A stretch of DNA of 63,975 nucleotides, taken from contig NZ_RXOL01000010.1 in the NCBI RefSeq assembly GCF_004004515.1, forward strand, positions 1 through 63,975, in the 5' to 3' direction. The position numbers were made by a program, and so were the translations under genes. Position 1 is the stretch's first letter. The number at the start of each line of letters is the position of its first letter. The notes under the pieces are model-generated. The model had not been told where the DNA came from, did not search any database, and saw only the letters and a program-made list of their open reading frames with translations. The stretch is from Croceicoccus ponticola (GTDB taxonomy: Bacteria; Pseudomonadota; Alphaproteobacteria; Sphingomonadales; Sphingomonadaceae). This document shows, piece by piece, positions 25,804 to 34,653 of this stretch.

Positions 25804-27507
25804 TCAAAGTGCGCCGCGTTCTCGTTCGACAATCGTTTGAGCGACATCCTCCGGGATGCCGAGCCCGAAGAGCAAGGATTCCGAAAGCTGGAGGGTCGCT
25901 TCTGCGGTTTCAGGGATCGCCTCCAAAGCCCCCATCCGCTTCAATCGCCGGGCATGCGCAGGATCGCGAGCACGAGAGTACACCGGAATATGGGGCCAAG
26001 AACGGTGCACTGACGAAACAAGCGCCTCGCCAGATCCCATTTCATCCATGGTCGTTACGAATGCCAGCGCGTGACCAATATCGATGTGCTCCAGCAACGC
26101 GGCATCGCTTGCATCTCCATAATAGACGGGGGCACCATTCTCTCGGGCGCGGGCCACAACATCAGGATCCCTGTCGATCGCGATATAGGGGATACGCTGA
26201 TCTTCCAGAATCCTGCCCAGCATCTGCCCAACCCGCCCGAAGCCGCCGATCACGATCCGTTCTTCCGAAGCCGATGGAGTGGAGGCAGCAGCCTCTTTGC
26301 CCCTTGCCGATAGACGTAAGCCCACCCGGCGTGAAAGTGCCTCGAGGCCCGGCGTGGCAAACATGGTCACCACCACCACAAGAATGGCAGTTTGCGCGAT
26401 TGCGTCGGGTACGACGCCCAGAACCAATGCCGCACCGATGGCAACGATGGCGAATTCCCCTCCCTCGCTGAGCAGGATCGCGGTCTCTGCGGCAACCGCC
26501 AAACCCAGGCGAAAAGCAAGAGCGAGGCCGAATAGGACAATTGCTTTGATGATGATCAGGGACAGGGAGGCCAGCAACAACCATCCAAGGTCAGGCCACG
26601 CCGAGGCGATATCCAGACGCATGCCGACCGAGATGAAGAACAAGGAAAGCAGCAAGCCCTTGAATGGCTCGATGTCGCTGTTGATCTGATGGCGGTATTC
26701 CGTGCTGGAAAAGATCAAACCGGCCAGAAACGCGCCCAACGCCATCGACAGCCCTGCCCAAGCGGTGAGGGCGGATGTACCGAGGATCAGCAGCAGAACA
26801 GCCGCCATGAAGGTTTCGCGGTGACCACGCCCCCCGGCATTACGCAGCAGGGGCCGCACGATCACCCGACCAATCAGCAGAATTACCGCGATGACCGCAA
26901 TAGCTCCAGCAACTGCAAGGAGCGCGGAACTCGAAACAGAACCAGGTTCGCGCGAGCCCAACGCTTGCACAAGAAACAGGATGGGCACGACCGCAAGGTC
27001 CTGCATCAGTAGGATGCCGAAAGCCGTTCGGCCTACACGCGTGCCGATCCGCATCTTCTCTGATAGAAGTTGCAGAACAATGGCAGTCGAGGACAGCGAG
27101 AAGCACAAAGCCAGAAGTCCAGCGAGCTGTAGTTCAAACTCAAGTACGAACAGACAGAGGGCAATGACCGCCGCCGTTACGAGAATCTGCGCCGAACCAA
27201 GCCCAAACACGAGCTTTCGCAATCCCCAGATCTGGGGAAGCGACATTTCGACGCCTATACTGAACAGGAGGAATACGACGCCCAGTTCGCCGGCAACGCT
27301 AATGCTCTCTGGATCGGAGACAGAGATATGCCGCATGACAGGAATTTGCGATGCAAGCTGCGATAACCCGAAAGGGCCGAGCAACACGCCAATGCAAAGG
27401 AAACCCAGTACGGGGCTGATGTTGAGCTTGCGCACAGCGGGCATTGCTATGCCCGCTGCTGCCAAGAAAACGATGGCGTCTTTCAGGAATGGCATCTCTT
27501 CCGACAT
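25804..27507 (-). CDS. CPA2-type K+/H+ antiporter with TrkA-N domain (KefB-like)
   Basis: A 567-residue monovalent cation:proton antiporter-2. About 12 membrane helices fill residues 5-385 (ISPVLGFLCIGVLLGPFGLS, LSSTAIVLQLLSEK, a Na+/H+ exchanger core). A Rossmann TrkA-N nucleotide-sensing domain is at about 408-530 (IVIGGFGRVGQMLGRIL, DRDPDVVARARENGAPVYYGDASD). It probably exports K+ in exchange for protons under electrophile or redox stress. No ancillary KefF/KefG gene lies beside it. The length is normal. Confidence 0.93.
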   Translation of the reverse strand: MSEEMPFLKDAIVFLAAAGIAMPAVRKLNISPVLGFLCIGVLLGPFGLSQLASQIPVMRHISVSDPESISVAGELGVVFLLFSIGVEMSLPQIWGLRKLVFGLGSAQILVTAAVIALCLFVLEFELQLAGLLALCFSLSSTAIVLQLLSEKMRIGTRVGRTAFGILLMQDLAVVPILFLVQALGSREPGSVSSSALLAVAGAIAVIAVILLIGRVIVRPLLRNAGGRGHRETFMAAVLLLILGTSALTAWAGLSMALGAFLAGLIFSSTEYRHQINSDIEPFKGLLLSLFFISVGMRLDIASAWPDLGWLLLASLSLIIIKAIVLFGLALAFRLGLAVAAETAILLSEGGEFAIVAIGAALVLGVVPDAIAQTAILVVVVTMFATPGLEALSRRVGLRLSARGKEAAASTPSASEERIVIGGFGRVGQMLGRILEDQRIPYIAIDRDPDVVARARENGAPVYYGDASDAALLEHIDIGHALAFVTTMDEMGSGEALVSSVHRSWPHIPVYSRARDPAHARRLKRMGALEAIPETAEATLQLSESLLFGLGIPEDVAQTIVERERGAL

Positions 27508-27889
27508 GAATCGTTCCTTACGAAGGCTCGATCAGGGGGCGGACCGCCGCTTCACTTCAGCATTACGTTACGGGTCGATTGTAAGTCCGATATAGCCATA
27601 GGCATAGTGATCAATCGGGTAGTGAACCGACAGCACGTCAAATCGCGCACTGTCTGCAACGGTTGATTTTGGAGCGCCCGGTCTCGCGGATTCGGAACTC
27701 GACCTCTACTGACCGAAGCTGGGGCGCGTAGCTGACGTGCCGGCACGCTGCCCGGGATGTCCGCTATCCCGATCGGCGCTTCTGAAAGGAGCCGTTCCGG
27801 ATCGTCCAACAGACCCGACATTTCCTGACTGGTCGTTCCGGCATCAAACCCGGGTTTCGCTGCCGGCCCAGCATGCGGGAACTGATGTA
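27508..27889. other. Intergenic region, no gene seen
   Basis: About 380 bases between the antiporter start and a small unknown frame. It must contain the antiporter promoter. Open frames here lack ribosome sites and family resemblance. Confidence 0.35.
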
Positions 27890-28081
27890 TCAGCCCCGCC
27901 CTGTGACGAGCACGGCGACCGCCTCGAGCAACGCTGACGCATCTGCAACATCGCGTCGCATGGCGACGATAGCTCCTGCATCGGTTGCAGTCTCGCGCAA
28001 AGCCGCAACGGTACTCACATCCTCGAGAATCCCCGCAACCCGGGAGAGCAGAGCGCCGGCAATGTCGGTGTCGTCGTGCAT
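27890..28081 (-). CDS. Small protein of unknown function next to Xre gene
   Basis: A possible 63-residue protein, MHDDTDIAG then helical repeats rich in Ala and Val (VAALRETATDAGAIVAMRRD). It is predicted all-helical, with no membrane segment or motif. It lies 58 bases after the Xre regulator on the same strand, which is the main support. It could be non-coding. Confidence 0.35.
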   Translation of the reverse strand: MHDDTDIAGALLSRVAGILEDVSTVAALRETATDAGAIVAMRRDVADASALLEAVAVLVTGRG

Positions 28082-28139
28082 GGCCCGGGAATGCGGACAC
28101 GCCGACGGCAAGTCCAGACGGAGCTTTTGACCGTCACCT

Positions 28140-28343
28140 TCAGTCGAGCAGTTCACCCGGCCGCACGTCGAACGGTACCGCGAGCTTCTCGACGACCGTG
28201 ACCGTCGGGTTGCGCCGCCCCCGCTCGATATCGCTGACGTAGGTGCGATGAATGCCGGCGCGGTCGGCATAATCCTCCTGGCTCCATCCTTTCTCCTCAC
28301 GGAGGCGACGAACGTTTTTGCCAAGGCGGGTGCAGATGTCCAC
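28140..28343 (-). CDS. Xre-type helix-turn-helix regulator
   Basis: A 67-residue single-domain regulator. The HTH is textbook: LGKNVRRLREEKGWSQEDYADRAGIHRTYVSDIERGRRNPTVTVVEKLA. Proteins of this size repress restriction-modification (C proteins) or phage genes. It lies between divergent unknown membrane genes and the methyltransferase/terminase trio. Its DNA targets are not known; dyads in its own upstream region were not evident. Confidence 0.88.
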   Translation of the reverse strand: MDICTRLGKNVRRLREEKGWSQEDYADRAGIHRTYVSDIERGRRNPTVTVVEKLAVPFDVRPGELLD

Positions 28344-28461
28344 GCACGAGTAAAGAGCGCCATGTCGCCGATTGATCTACAGACGATCAGTGACATTGTG
28401 CTTGACTGTGCGGCCACACGAAGCATCCATGTCGTTACTTATTGTCGACATGGAGAGCGTG

Positions 28462-29058
28462 ATGAATGACAACGCTGGCGAGAACCGAGCAGGACAAAAG
28501 GAGCCACGCCGGGTCAGCTTCCCGCTGGGCATTGGTATCGCGTTGGCGCCTTTCGTTTTCGCATGGTTCCTGCTGCGCGAGGGGTACAGCAGCCTGGCCC
28601 GCGCGGTCGGATTCGGATGGCTGGCTTTTTTCGCGCTCGGCTACATTGCCGGACTCGCAGAAGCCGGCGACGAAGCTGCCCTCGCCGAGACCAAAGTGCC
28701 CGATACGCTCAAGCCTGCAACGGCGGCGCGTGCTGATCGGCTGCCGGGCGAACCGGACTGCACCCTGACCAGCGAGACCGAAGGCTGGAATCTGGTTAAG
28801 GCCAACGCCATCCTGACCGCAGAGCGCTACGCCATATCCCATAACCCGGCTGCCACCTTCGGCGATGCTGATGGCAAGCCGCTCTACCAAATCGATGGCG
28901 CCCACAAGGGCCAATACACGTTGATCATCTCCAACGATCAGGTTGCCCTGGCACAGCTGGTTCCGCTGTTCGACTTCTGCACGCCTGCCGAGCGGCTCGA
29001 TCCGGAAGGGGAACTCTGGAAGGTGGTTCTCGCCAAGCTCAACGGGGAGACCTTCTGA
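28462..29058 (+). CDS. Membrane protein of unknown function
   Basis: A 198-residue protein. Two hydrophobic segments lie at about residues 20-65 (FPLGIGIALAPFVFAWFLLR and AVGFGWLAFFALGYIAGL). A soluble domain follows with paired cysteines (PDCTLTSETEGWN, FDFCTPAERLDP). ATG 28462 is taken; ATG 28450 is equally open. The stop shares one base with the next start, so the pair is co-translated. Unknown; it lies with phage-like genes and may be cargo. Confidence 0.65.
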   Translation: MNDNAGENRAGQKEPRRVSFPLGIGIALAPFVFAWFLLREGYSSLARAVGFGWLAFFALGYIAGLAEAGDEAALAETKVPDTLKPATAARADRLPGEPDCTLTSETEGWNLVKANAILTAERYAISHNPAATFGDADGKPLYQIDGAHKGQYTLIISNDQVALAQLVPLFDFCTPAERLDPEGELWKVVLAKLNGETF

Positions 29059-29723
29059 TGACCCCTGCCGCCATCCGCTCGATGAGCGGGCTCCGTATCG
29101 CCTTCCTCGCCATCGCCATGGTCCTGCTGCTGATGACACTGGTCGCGGAGGCATGGATCGCCGCAGTTATCGTCATCATCGCCATTGCCCTTGTCATACC
29201 ATGGCCATTCCTCTTCGTGACCGGACCCGATGGATCGCGGCAGACCAGAAGCGATCTCGTCACTTCACGCAAATGGATGGGCCGGTCCGCGGTGCTGCTG
29301 ACGGTTGTCGCCCTGTTCGCAATGTCGTCGGCATGGTCGGACACACCTGAAGGCAAGGCCGCGATGGCAAAGCGCGATCAGGAACGTCGGATCGAACAGG
29401 CGATGGATGAAGCGCGCGAGCGCGCGGAGGAAGCTGGAAAGCAGGCCGCCGCGGAAGAGGAAAGCCGCAGCGGCCTGCACTGTCTCAGCCCATGGAACGG
29501 ATCCTACCGGGCTCTCGTAACCGCCGTCGAACCCACCATGCGCAATCCGGATTCGTTCGAACACATCGAGACACGGATCACGCGGCTCGATAGCGATGGC
29601 AACCACAATGCCCTCATGACGTTCCGCGCCGAGAACGGCTTTGGCGGCATGAACGTCGAGACGGCCTTTGCGCTGGTCCGGGGAGGCGACTGCCAGCTGC
29701 TCGAATGGCGGATCATGAGTTGA
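29058..29723 (+). CDS. Membrane protein of unknown function
   Basis: A 221-residue protein with three hydrophobic helices in residues 10-100 (FLAIAMVLLLMTLVAEAW, AAVIVIIAIALVIPWPFLF, SAVLLTVVALFAMSSAW). A charged coiled coil follows (KRDQERRIEQAMDEARERAEEAGK), then a small C-terminal domain (CLSPWNGSYRALVTAVEPTMRNPDSFEHIETRI, GFGGMNVETAFALVRGGDCQLLEWR). It overlaps the preceding gene by one base (TGATG). The C-terminal domain is of the kind seen in DUF-type prophage and island proteins; I do not recognise a function. Confidence 0.7.
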   Translation: MTPAAIRSMSGLRIAFLAIAMVLLLMTLVAEAWIAAVIVIIAIALVIPWPFLFVTGPDGSRQTRSDLVTSRKWMGRSAVLLTVVALFAMSSAWSDTPEGKAAMAKRDQERRIEQAMDEARERAEEAGKQAAAEEESRSGLHCLSPWNGSYRALVTAVEPTMRNPDSFEHIETRITRLDSDGNHNALMTFRAENGFGGMNVETAFALVRGGDCQLLEWRIMS

Positions 29724-29742
29724 CCAGTCCGAAGGGGCAATC

Positions 29743-31224
29743 CTAGCGCCACCTCAACGGTGCACCCTGCGGACGGTTGCGACCTCCAGACGACCTCTTG
29801 CGTGCAGGACGCTCGCTGGCAAGGTCCCTGCGCATCCGCCGCTGGAACCAGTCGAGCGCCTGGCTGGTGGAATCGACCTGGTCGTCGTGACGCCGGTTGG
29901 GAAAGCCCAGCAGTTCCTCGAGATAACAAGTGAGCCATGGCGCCTCGCGCGGCAGGATGATCTTGCCGGTCTCGAACATGACGGCGCGGGCCTGCATGCG
30001 CGCGATCTTCTCGATCCTTGGTTTGACCAGTTGCGGCCTGCAGCGCCGCGAGGCATTGAACAGATTCTGCGCAATCGCACGACCGAGATCGGCATCCTCG
30101 ACGAGCGTGATGTCGGCATCGTTCTCGATGTGGGTATTTTCGATGAGCCGGGTCAGTCCCGGCGCCTCCATCCGTTCGCGGATGACATCGAGAAGCCAGA
30201 TCTCCCCATTGGCCTGTCCCCAGACGGTGCCCACCGACCAGTCGGCATTTTCCGACAGCGTCGAGGCCGTGTCCCAGCTGACCAGCGTCGTCTCGAACTC
30301 TTCGGGATATTCGTCGCAGTAGCGCAGCCACGCCCGGCGGATGACAACGCCGTCATCGGGAACCGGCTGCTGCTGGTACTGCGCGCTGAACGCGGTCGCA
30401 CCCATGATCTTCTTCTGGCGGTCGAGTTCGGCCTTGCCCATGCGCGTGGGCTGGATGAACTCGCCCTTCCTGCGAACATGGCTACGACCGTTGCCCAGAT
30501 CCCGGGTCTCCTTCTGCGTCGCGATCGCCGGGATCGACAGCAGTTCGTAGTTCTCCTGTTCGAGCAGGTGCCCCGCCAGATCCTCGTCGTGCAACCGCTG
30601 CATGACGCAGATGATCGCGCTTTCCTTCGGATGATTGAGCCGGGTCGAGATCGTGTTGTCCCAAGCATCCGTCACCCGGGTACGGGCGACCTTCGAGAAG
30701 ATCTCCTGCCCCTTGTTGGGATCATCGAGGATGATGTAGTCGGCGCCGCGTCCGAGCACGCTGCCCTCGATCGAGGTGGCAAGCCGATAGCCGCCTTTCG
30801 TGGTCTGCCATTCGAGCGTCCGGTTGGGCACGGCCGGACGGCACTCGGGAAAACAGCGGCGGTACCATCCGCTGCGCACGATGCGCACGAACTGGGTCGC
30901 CTGCGCCTTGGCGACATCGTTGCTGTAGGTGACGCACATGATCCGGCGGGTCGGATCGTGACCGAGGATCCACGCGGCAAAAGCGATGGAAACGGTGATC
31001 GTCTTCATCGCGCGTGGCGGCATGTTGATGATGAGGCGCCGGTTCGCGCCATCCTGCACGGCCAGAAGCCTGTCGGCGATGACCTCGAGGTGCCAGTTTT
31101 CCTCGTAGACCGTGCCCGGTTCGAGTTCGGCCATGACCCGGCTGACAAAGGTCAGGAAGTCCAGCCGGGTCATGGCGTCCCAGATGTCGGCCGGCAGTTC
31201 GACCGCTTCGGCGAGCGCGGTCAT
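29743..31224 (-). CDS. Phage terminase large subunit
   Basis: A 493-residue DNA-packaging motor. The ATPase has a deviant Walker A MPPRAMKT (68-75) and Walker B IILDDP (164-169). The RNase H-like nuclease has D318 in VSWDTAST, an acidic pair in LVEDADLG (376-378), and D447/D451 in RRHDDQVDS. The length is normal for Terminase_6-type proteins. It overlaps the DUF5681 gene by four bases. No portal, capsid or tail genes are found anywhere in the window, so it is part of a stripped phage, a gene-transfer relic, or a stand-alone module. Catalytic residues are intact. Confidence 0.93.
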   Translation of the reverse strand: MTALAEAVELPADIWDAMTRLDFLTFVSRVMAELEPGTVYEENWHLEVIADRLLAVQDGANRRLIINMPPRAMKTITVSIAFAAWILGHDPTRRIMCVTYSNDVAKAQATQFVRIVRSGWYRRCFPECRPAVPNRTLEWQTTKGGYRLATSIEGSVLGRGADYIILDDPNKGQEIFSKVARTRVTDAWDNTISTRLNHPKESAIICVMQRLHDEDLAGHLLEQENYELLSIPAIATQKETRDLGNGRSHVRRKGEFIQPTRMGKAELDRQKKIMGATAFSAQYQQQPVPDDGVVIRRAWLRYCDEYPEEFETTLVSWDTASTLSENADWSVGTVWGQANGEIWLLDVIRERMEAPGLTRLIENTHIENDADITLVEDADLGRAIAQNLFNASRRCRPQLVKPRIEKIARMQARAVMFETGKIILPREAPWLTCYLEELLGFPNRRHDDQVDSTSQALDWFQRRMRRDLASERPARKRSSGGRNRPQGAPLRWR

Positions 31225-31655
31225 GCCGCGTCTCCTTCCCCGGTCGGCATCCGGCGGGTGAGAAAGTTCATCACGCTCTCAAGCGGGACGGTGGCACTCG
31301 CGTTCTCGTTGCTGTCGCTGGCCGTACCCAGCAGCCGCAGCAAGGCGGCAATGGCCTTGGCATCACCTTCCAGGGCCGAGTTCACCATGCGCTTGGCAAG
31401 CGCTTCGCGCTTGGTGAGGCGCAGGAACTCCTCGCCTACCTTGATCCGCATCTCGGCATCGAGTTCGTTCTCGACATGCTTGAGGAGGCTGCGTTCTTTC
31501 GGCGGGCGGCCAGCCGGATTGCCGGACTGGCCGGGTTTGAAGCGCGTGGAGACGGGCGGGTTGCCGGGACCGACAGGCGAGGAAGCAGCCGGCGTTTTAC
31601 CGCAAGTCGATGCACCGGATTTGCGGGTCCGCGTGCGGGCAGGAGCCTTTGCCAT
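31221..31655 (-). CDS. DUF5681 protein, putative terminase-associated
   Basis: A 144-residue protein. A basic, disordered N-terminus precedes the DUF5681 hallmark FKPGQSGNPAGRPPKERS, then a helical region (LKHVENELDAEMRIKVGEEFLRLTKREALAKRMVNSALEGDAKAIAALLRLL). Members lie next to TerL genes and may act as small-terminase-like DNA-binding proteins (inference). It is tightly coupled on both sides: it shares one base with the methyltransferase stop and four with terL. Two further DUF5681 proteins lie at 62769-63808. Confidence 0.88.
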   Translation of the reverse strand: MAKAPARTRTRKSGASTCGKTPAASSPVGPGNPPVSTRFKPGQSGNPAGRPPKERSLLKHVENELDAEMRIKVGEEFLRLTKREALAKRMVNSALEGDAKAIAALLRLLGTASDSNENASATVPLESVMNFLTRRMPTGEGDAA

Positions 31656-33178
31656 CAGCCGTCCTCCCGCTCGCTGGCGGCAATGTCGACGATCTCCCGA
31701 TCATCGACACGCCCCGGATCGCTCTTACAAGTCATGCTTTCGTGCTCGACTTCTTCTTCCGGACCACCGGCCGACCGATCACCCAGATCGACGCCGCGGG
31801 CCTGCGCAACCTCGGTCCACGTCTCACCGGTGGACGCCAGCACCGCTTCCCTGCCCGTCATCTTCTGCCAGCGTTCGATCATCGCATTGCAGTACTTGGG
31901 ATCGATCTCGATGAGCCGGGCCCGCCTGCCGGTATGCTCGGCCGCGAGCAGCGTGGTGCCCGAACCACCGAAGCAGTCGAGCACGATCCCGCCGCGGTGC
32001 GAACAATCGCGCATCGCATCGGCGACCAGCGCCATCGGCTTGACCGTCGGGTGCGCGGCCAGTTCCTCGTCGCGGCCGGCATGGAACGTATTGTTGCCGC
32101 GGTAGGCCCAGACATTGGTCCTGTACCGGCCCGTGTCACCTAGCCCGAAGTTGTTGATGGGCTTGGCGTCTCCGACCTTCCACACGTAAACCAGTTCGTG
32201 CTGCGAGCGGTAGAAGGAACCCATGCCGCCCTTGCCCTTGTCCCAGACGACGAGGTTCTTCAGTTCGCTGTAGACCGCCTCGCCTGCATCAAGCATCTCG
32301 CGCTGGTGACGCCAGTCCATGCACTGGAAGTGGATCGCCCCGTCCTGACTGAACCGGGCCGACAGGTCGAATGCTCTGGTGAGGAACTGCGTGAACTCCG
32401 CGGGACTCAGCTCCCCGGCCGCCATCGCGAAGTCAGGAAACTGGGACTTGCCCTTCCCCGAGAAGGCCCTGGTCGGCAAATTATAAGGCGAATCCGAGAA
32501 CACCATCTGCGCGCGGTCCTCGCCCATCAGGATCGTGTAACTTCCCTCTGCCAGAGCGTCGCCGCACAGCAGGCGGTGATCGCCAAGCAGCCAAAGATCG
32601 CCCGGACGCGTGACGGGCGCGGGCTGGTTTTCCTCATCATCCGTCCCGCCGCTGCCCTCACTGTTGACCAGAAGGTCGTCGATCTCGCTCCTCGCAAAGC
32701 CCGACACCTCGATGCTGAGGTCGAGATCGAGCGTCAAATCGAGCAGTTCGCTGAACTCGAGCCGCAGCGCGTCCTCATCCCATTCGCCGAGGTCGCCAGT
32801 GCGGTTCTCGGCGATCGCGTAGACACGCTTCTGCTCGTCCGTCAGGTGATCGACGCGGATCACCGGGACAGTGGCAAGGCCCAGATCCTTCGCCGCCAGC
32901 CAACGGGCGTGGCCGCAGATGATGCGGTTCTCCTCATCGATCAGGATCGGGTTCAGAAAGCCGAAGTTCGCGATCGAGGAGCGGATCGCGCTCATCTGGC
33001 GCGGGCCGTTATTGCGCAACCGGCGCGGCGGCGGCTTGAGGGTGTCGGATGCGACGTCGGTCACCGCAAGCGCGAGCGCGTCATGCGGATCGTTCGGCAG
33101 GGCAACGACGGAGGGGATCACACTGGACGTATCGAGAAGAACGCGAGTGCGCTTGCGAACAGAGGCAGTCCTGGGCAT
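31655..33178 (-). CDS. ParB-domain DNA methyltransferase (beta-class, N4/N6)
   Basis: A 507-residue fusion. A ParB/sulfiredoxin-like domain is at about 55-125 (MSAIRSSIANFGFLNPILIDEENRIICGHARWLAAKDLGLATVPVIRV). A methyltransferase domain is at about 195-440, with catalytic motif IV SDSPYN at 228-233, HPTVKP at 376-381 and SAM motif DCFGGSGTT at 401-409, giving the IV-before-I beta order. Motif IV normally reads DPPY; here the first Pro is Ser (TCG). ATG 33178 begins a basic leader; longer upstream frames are non-coding. First gene of the methyltransferase-DUF5681-TerL unit; no cognate restriction enzyme is adjacent. Phage-type orphan methyltransferases commonly guard phage DNA or mark pac sites. 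Confidence 0.92.
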   Translation of the reverse strand: MPRTASVRKRTRVLLDTSSVIPSVVALPNDPHDALALAVTDVASDTLKPPPRRLRNNGPRQMSAIRSSIANFGFLNPILIDEENRIICGHARWLAAKDLGLATVPVIRVDHLTDEQKRVYAIAENRTGDLGEWDEDALRLEFSELLDLTLDLDLSIEVSGFARSEIDDLLVNSEGSGGTDDEENQPAPVTRPGDLWLLGDHRLLCGDALAEGSYTILMGEDRAQMVFSDSPYNLPTRAFSGKGKSQFPDFAMAAGELSPAEFTQFLTRAFDLSARFSQDGAIHFQCMDWRHQREMLDAGEAVYSELKNLVVWDKGKGGMGSFYRSQHELVYVWKVGDAKPINNFGLGDTGRYRTNVWAYRGNNTFHAGRDEELAAHPTVKPMALVADAMRDCSHRGGIVLDCFGGSGTTLLAAEHTGRRARLIEIDPKYCNAMIERWQKMTGREAVLASTGETWTEVAQARGVDLGDRSAGGPEEEVEHESMTCKSDPGRVDDREIVDIAASEREDG

Positions 33179-33736
33179 TGTATAACTCCAGCCCGGCAGC
33201 TGGAACGGAGAGCATGCGCCGAAAACGACGTCTGCTTCATTCCTGCTGCCTCCGGACCTGGAACTGACCCTGGATGCTGCTGCTCCTGGCTGACGGGGTC
33301 GCCAGGTGCGAGGGCCTTTTCGCAGATCGCCCAGTGCGCTGTCAAGCCCGATTTTGTCACAAGTCATTGAAATCGTTGACGAAGGATCTGCGTTCTGGGC
33401 CTGCTATTGGCCCGCCCCTCCCTGCTATTCGGAAACAGGAAGGCGACTTTGCGCATGCAAATGGTTCATTCTCTTCGGTAAATGCGGCGCCGGGACGTGA
33501 CGCGCTGCGAGTACATTCCCTGTTTTTGCGGGAATAACAGGGAGACTTGACGCCTGAATTGGTCCGAAATGCAATCCCGTAGTGGCCGACAGGGTCGCGG
33601 AGAAAGCCGGCTGAAATCGCCTGAAACTTCTCCGATCTGGGCCCTCTGCACTACGGGTTCACGCGCAATGGGCGCGGATCTGCGCCGTTTTGAGAGGGTT
33701 GTCAGGTCAATGTCGGGAAAGGGTAGACTAGGTGGC
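33179..33736. other. Intergenic region left of the IS6 copy
   Basis: About 560 bases with no supported gene. It should hold the methyltransferase promoter. At 33515-33542 two alternative hairpins overlap: ATTCCC with GGGAAT, and CCCTGTT with AACAGGG. The DNA from about 33420 to 33700 has a sense-like texture but no full frame, and may be a decayed mobile-element end. Confidence 0.4.
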
Positions 33737-34577
33737 GGTGCTGTCAGTCCGACGCTAACTCGTCTCCACTTGGCGTACGACGGCTCAGGTTTTTCCGCAG
33801 TTATGCCGCAAGATTTTGCCACTCGACCAGCGCGGCCGAGCGTCTTGCCTTGAATGTTTCCCTGTCGACGAGGTGACGTTCCTGGTTGAAGTGGTTGGAG
33901 ATCGAGGCGTGGACCGAGGCGAACTTCTGTAGCGATTTCATCCGCCGAAACCGGAGCATCGCGCGCTCCCTTCGTCGGAAGGGCAGGTGTGAATTTTCGG
34001 CGCGATTGTTGGCGTGGCGGCCAACTTCCTGGCGGCGCTCGTTGCCCAGTGCGCGCATGGCAGCCGAATAGGACTTGAGGCCATCGGTAACGATCTTCTC
34101 GGTTGGACCATGGCGTTTCAGCGCCTTCTTCATGAACCGCAAAGCCGCCGCTTTGTCGCGTTTCTTCGTGACATAGCTTTCCAGGACCTCGCCCTCGTGA
34201 TCGACGGCCCGCCAAAGATAACACATCTCTCCGTTGATCTTTACGTAGACCTCGTCGAGGTTCCATTTCCAGTGGCGGAATCCCCGCATCCGGCTCACCC
34301 GCTGTCGGCGAATATCAGCTGCAAACAGCGGACCAAATCTGTTCCACCAAAGCCGCACCGTCTCATGGCAGAGATCAATACCACGCTCGAACAACAGATC
34401 CTCGACGTTCCGCAGGCTCAGCGGGAACCGGACATACATCATGACCACGAGCCGGATCACCTCCGGCGAGGAGTGGAAATATCGGAACGGCGAAGCGGAT
34501 TTTCGAGGTTGGGCCATAACCCGGCCCTACCCTCGACCAGCACCATCCGCTAGCGGTGCAGTTGCTTTGACAGGGCC
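33737..34577 (-). mobile_element. Complete IS6-family element, 841 bp
   Basis: Left end reads inward GGTGCTGTCAGTCCGACG, right end reads inward GGCCCTGTCAAAGCAACTGC; both follow the GG-CTGTCA pattern of IS6 termini. One intact transposase is inside. The right end directly abuts the stump of another IS6 copy. The 8-bp flanks (TAGGTGGC and TCGCCGCC) do not match, so this is not a simple insertion. Confidence 0.85.
33801..34517 (-). CDS. IS6-family transposase
   Basis: A 238-residue DDE transposase of normal IS6 length. The N-terminal HTH is in residues 30-62 (PLSLRNVEDLLFERG and CHETVRLWW). Catalytic residues are D88 in NLDEVYVKI, D145 in IVTDGLKSY and E174 in NNRAENSHLPFR. The family C-terminus RRMKSLQKFASVHASISNHFNQERH is present. 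The frame is open and both IS ends are present, so it is potentially active and could mobilise neighbouring DNA through co-integrates. Confidence 0.95.
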   Translation of the reverse strand: MAQPRKSASPFRYFHSSPEVIRLVVMMYVRFPLSLRNVEDLLFERGIDLCHETVRLWWNRFGPLFAADIRRQRVSRMRGFRHWKWNLDEVYVKINGEMCYLWRAVDHEGEVLESYVTKKRDKAAALRFMKKALKRHGPTEKIVTDGLKSYSAAMRALGNERRQEVGRHANNRAENSHLPFRRRERAMLRFRRMKSLQKFASVHASISNHFNQERHLVDRETFKARRSAALVEWQNLAA

Positions 34578-34653
34578 TCGCCGCCATGCGGATGACTTCG
34601 GGTGAGGAGTGGATATAGCGGAACGGCGACGCGGGCTTTCTGGGACGGGGCAT
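34578..34653 (-). pseudogene. Stump of a second IS6 transposase
   Basis: The first 25 codons (MPRPRKPASPFRYIHSSPEV) of an IS6 transposase like the one at the window's left edge. It is cut by the GGCCCTGTC end of the complete copy; its own IR end is at 34703. The missing part is not found on the other side of the complete IS6, so a deletion accompanied or followed the insertion. Confidence 0.8.

Noticed and set aside
29887-31914. A 675-codon open frame on the plus strand
   Set aside because: Antisense to the terminase gene, whose motifs are unambiguous; high GC keeps the opposite frame open.
32198-33370. A 390-codon plus-strand frame
   Set aside because: Antisense to the ParB-methyltransferase; no protein family features.
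33274-33537. Possible 87-residue protein near the IS6 copy
   Set aside because: No ribosome site or motif, and low-complexity composition; treated as decayed sequence.
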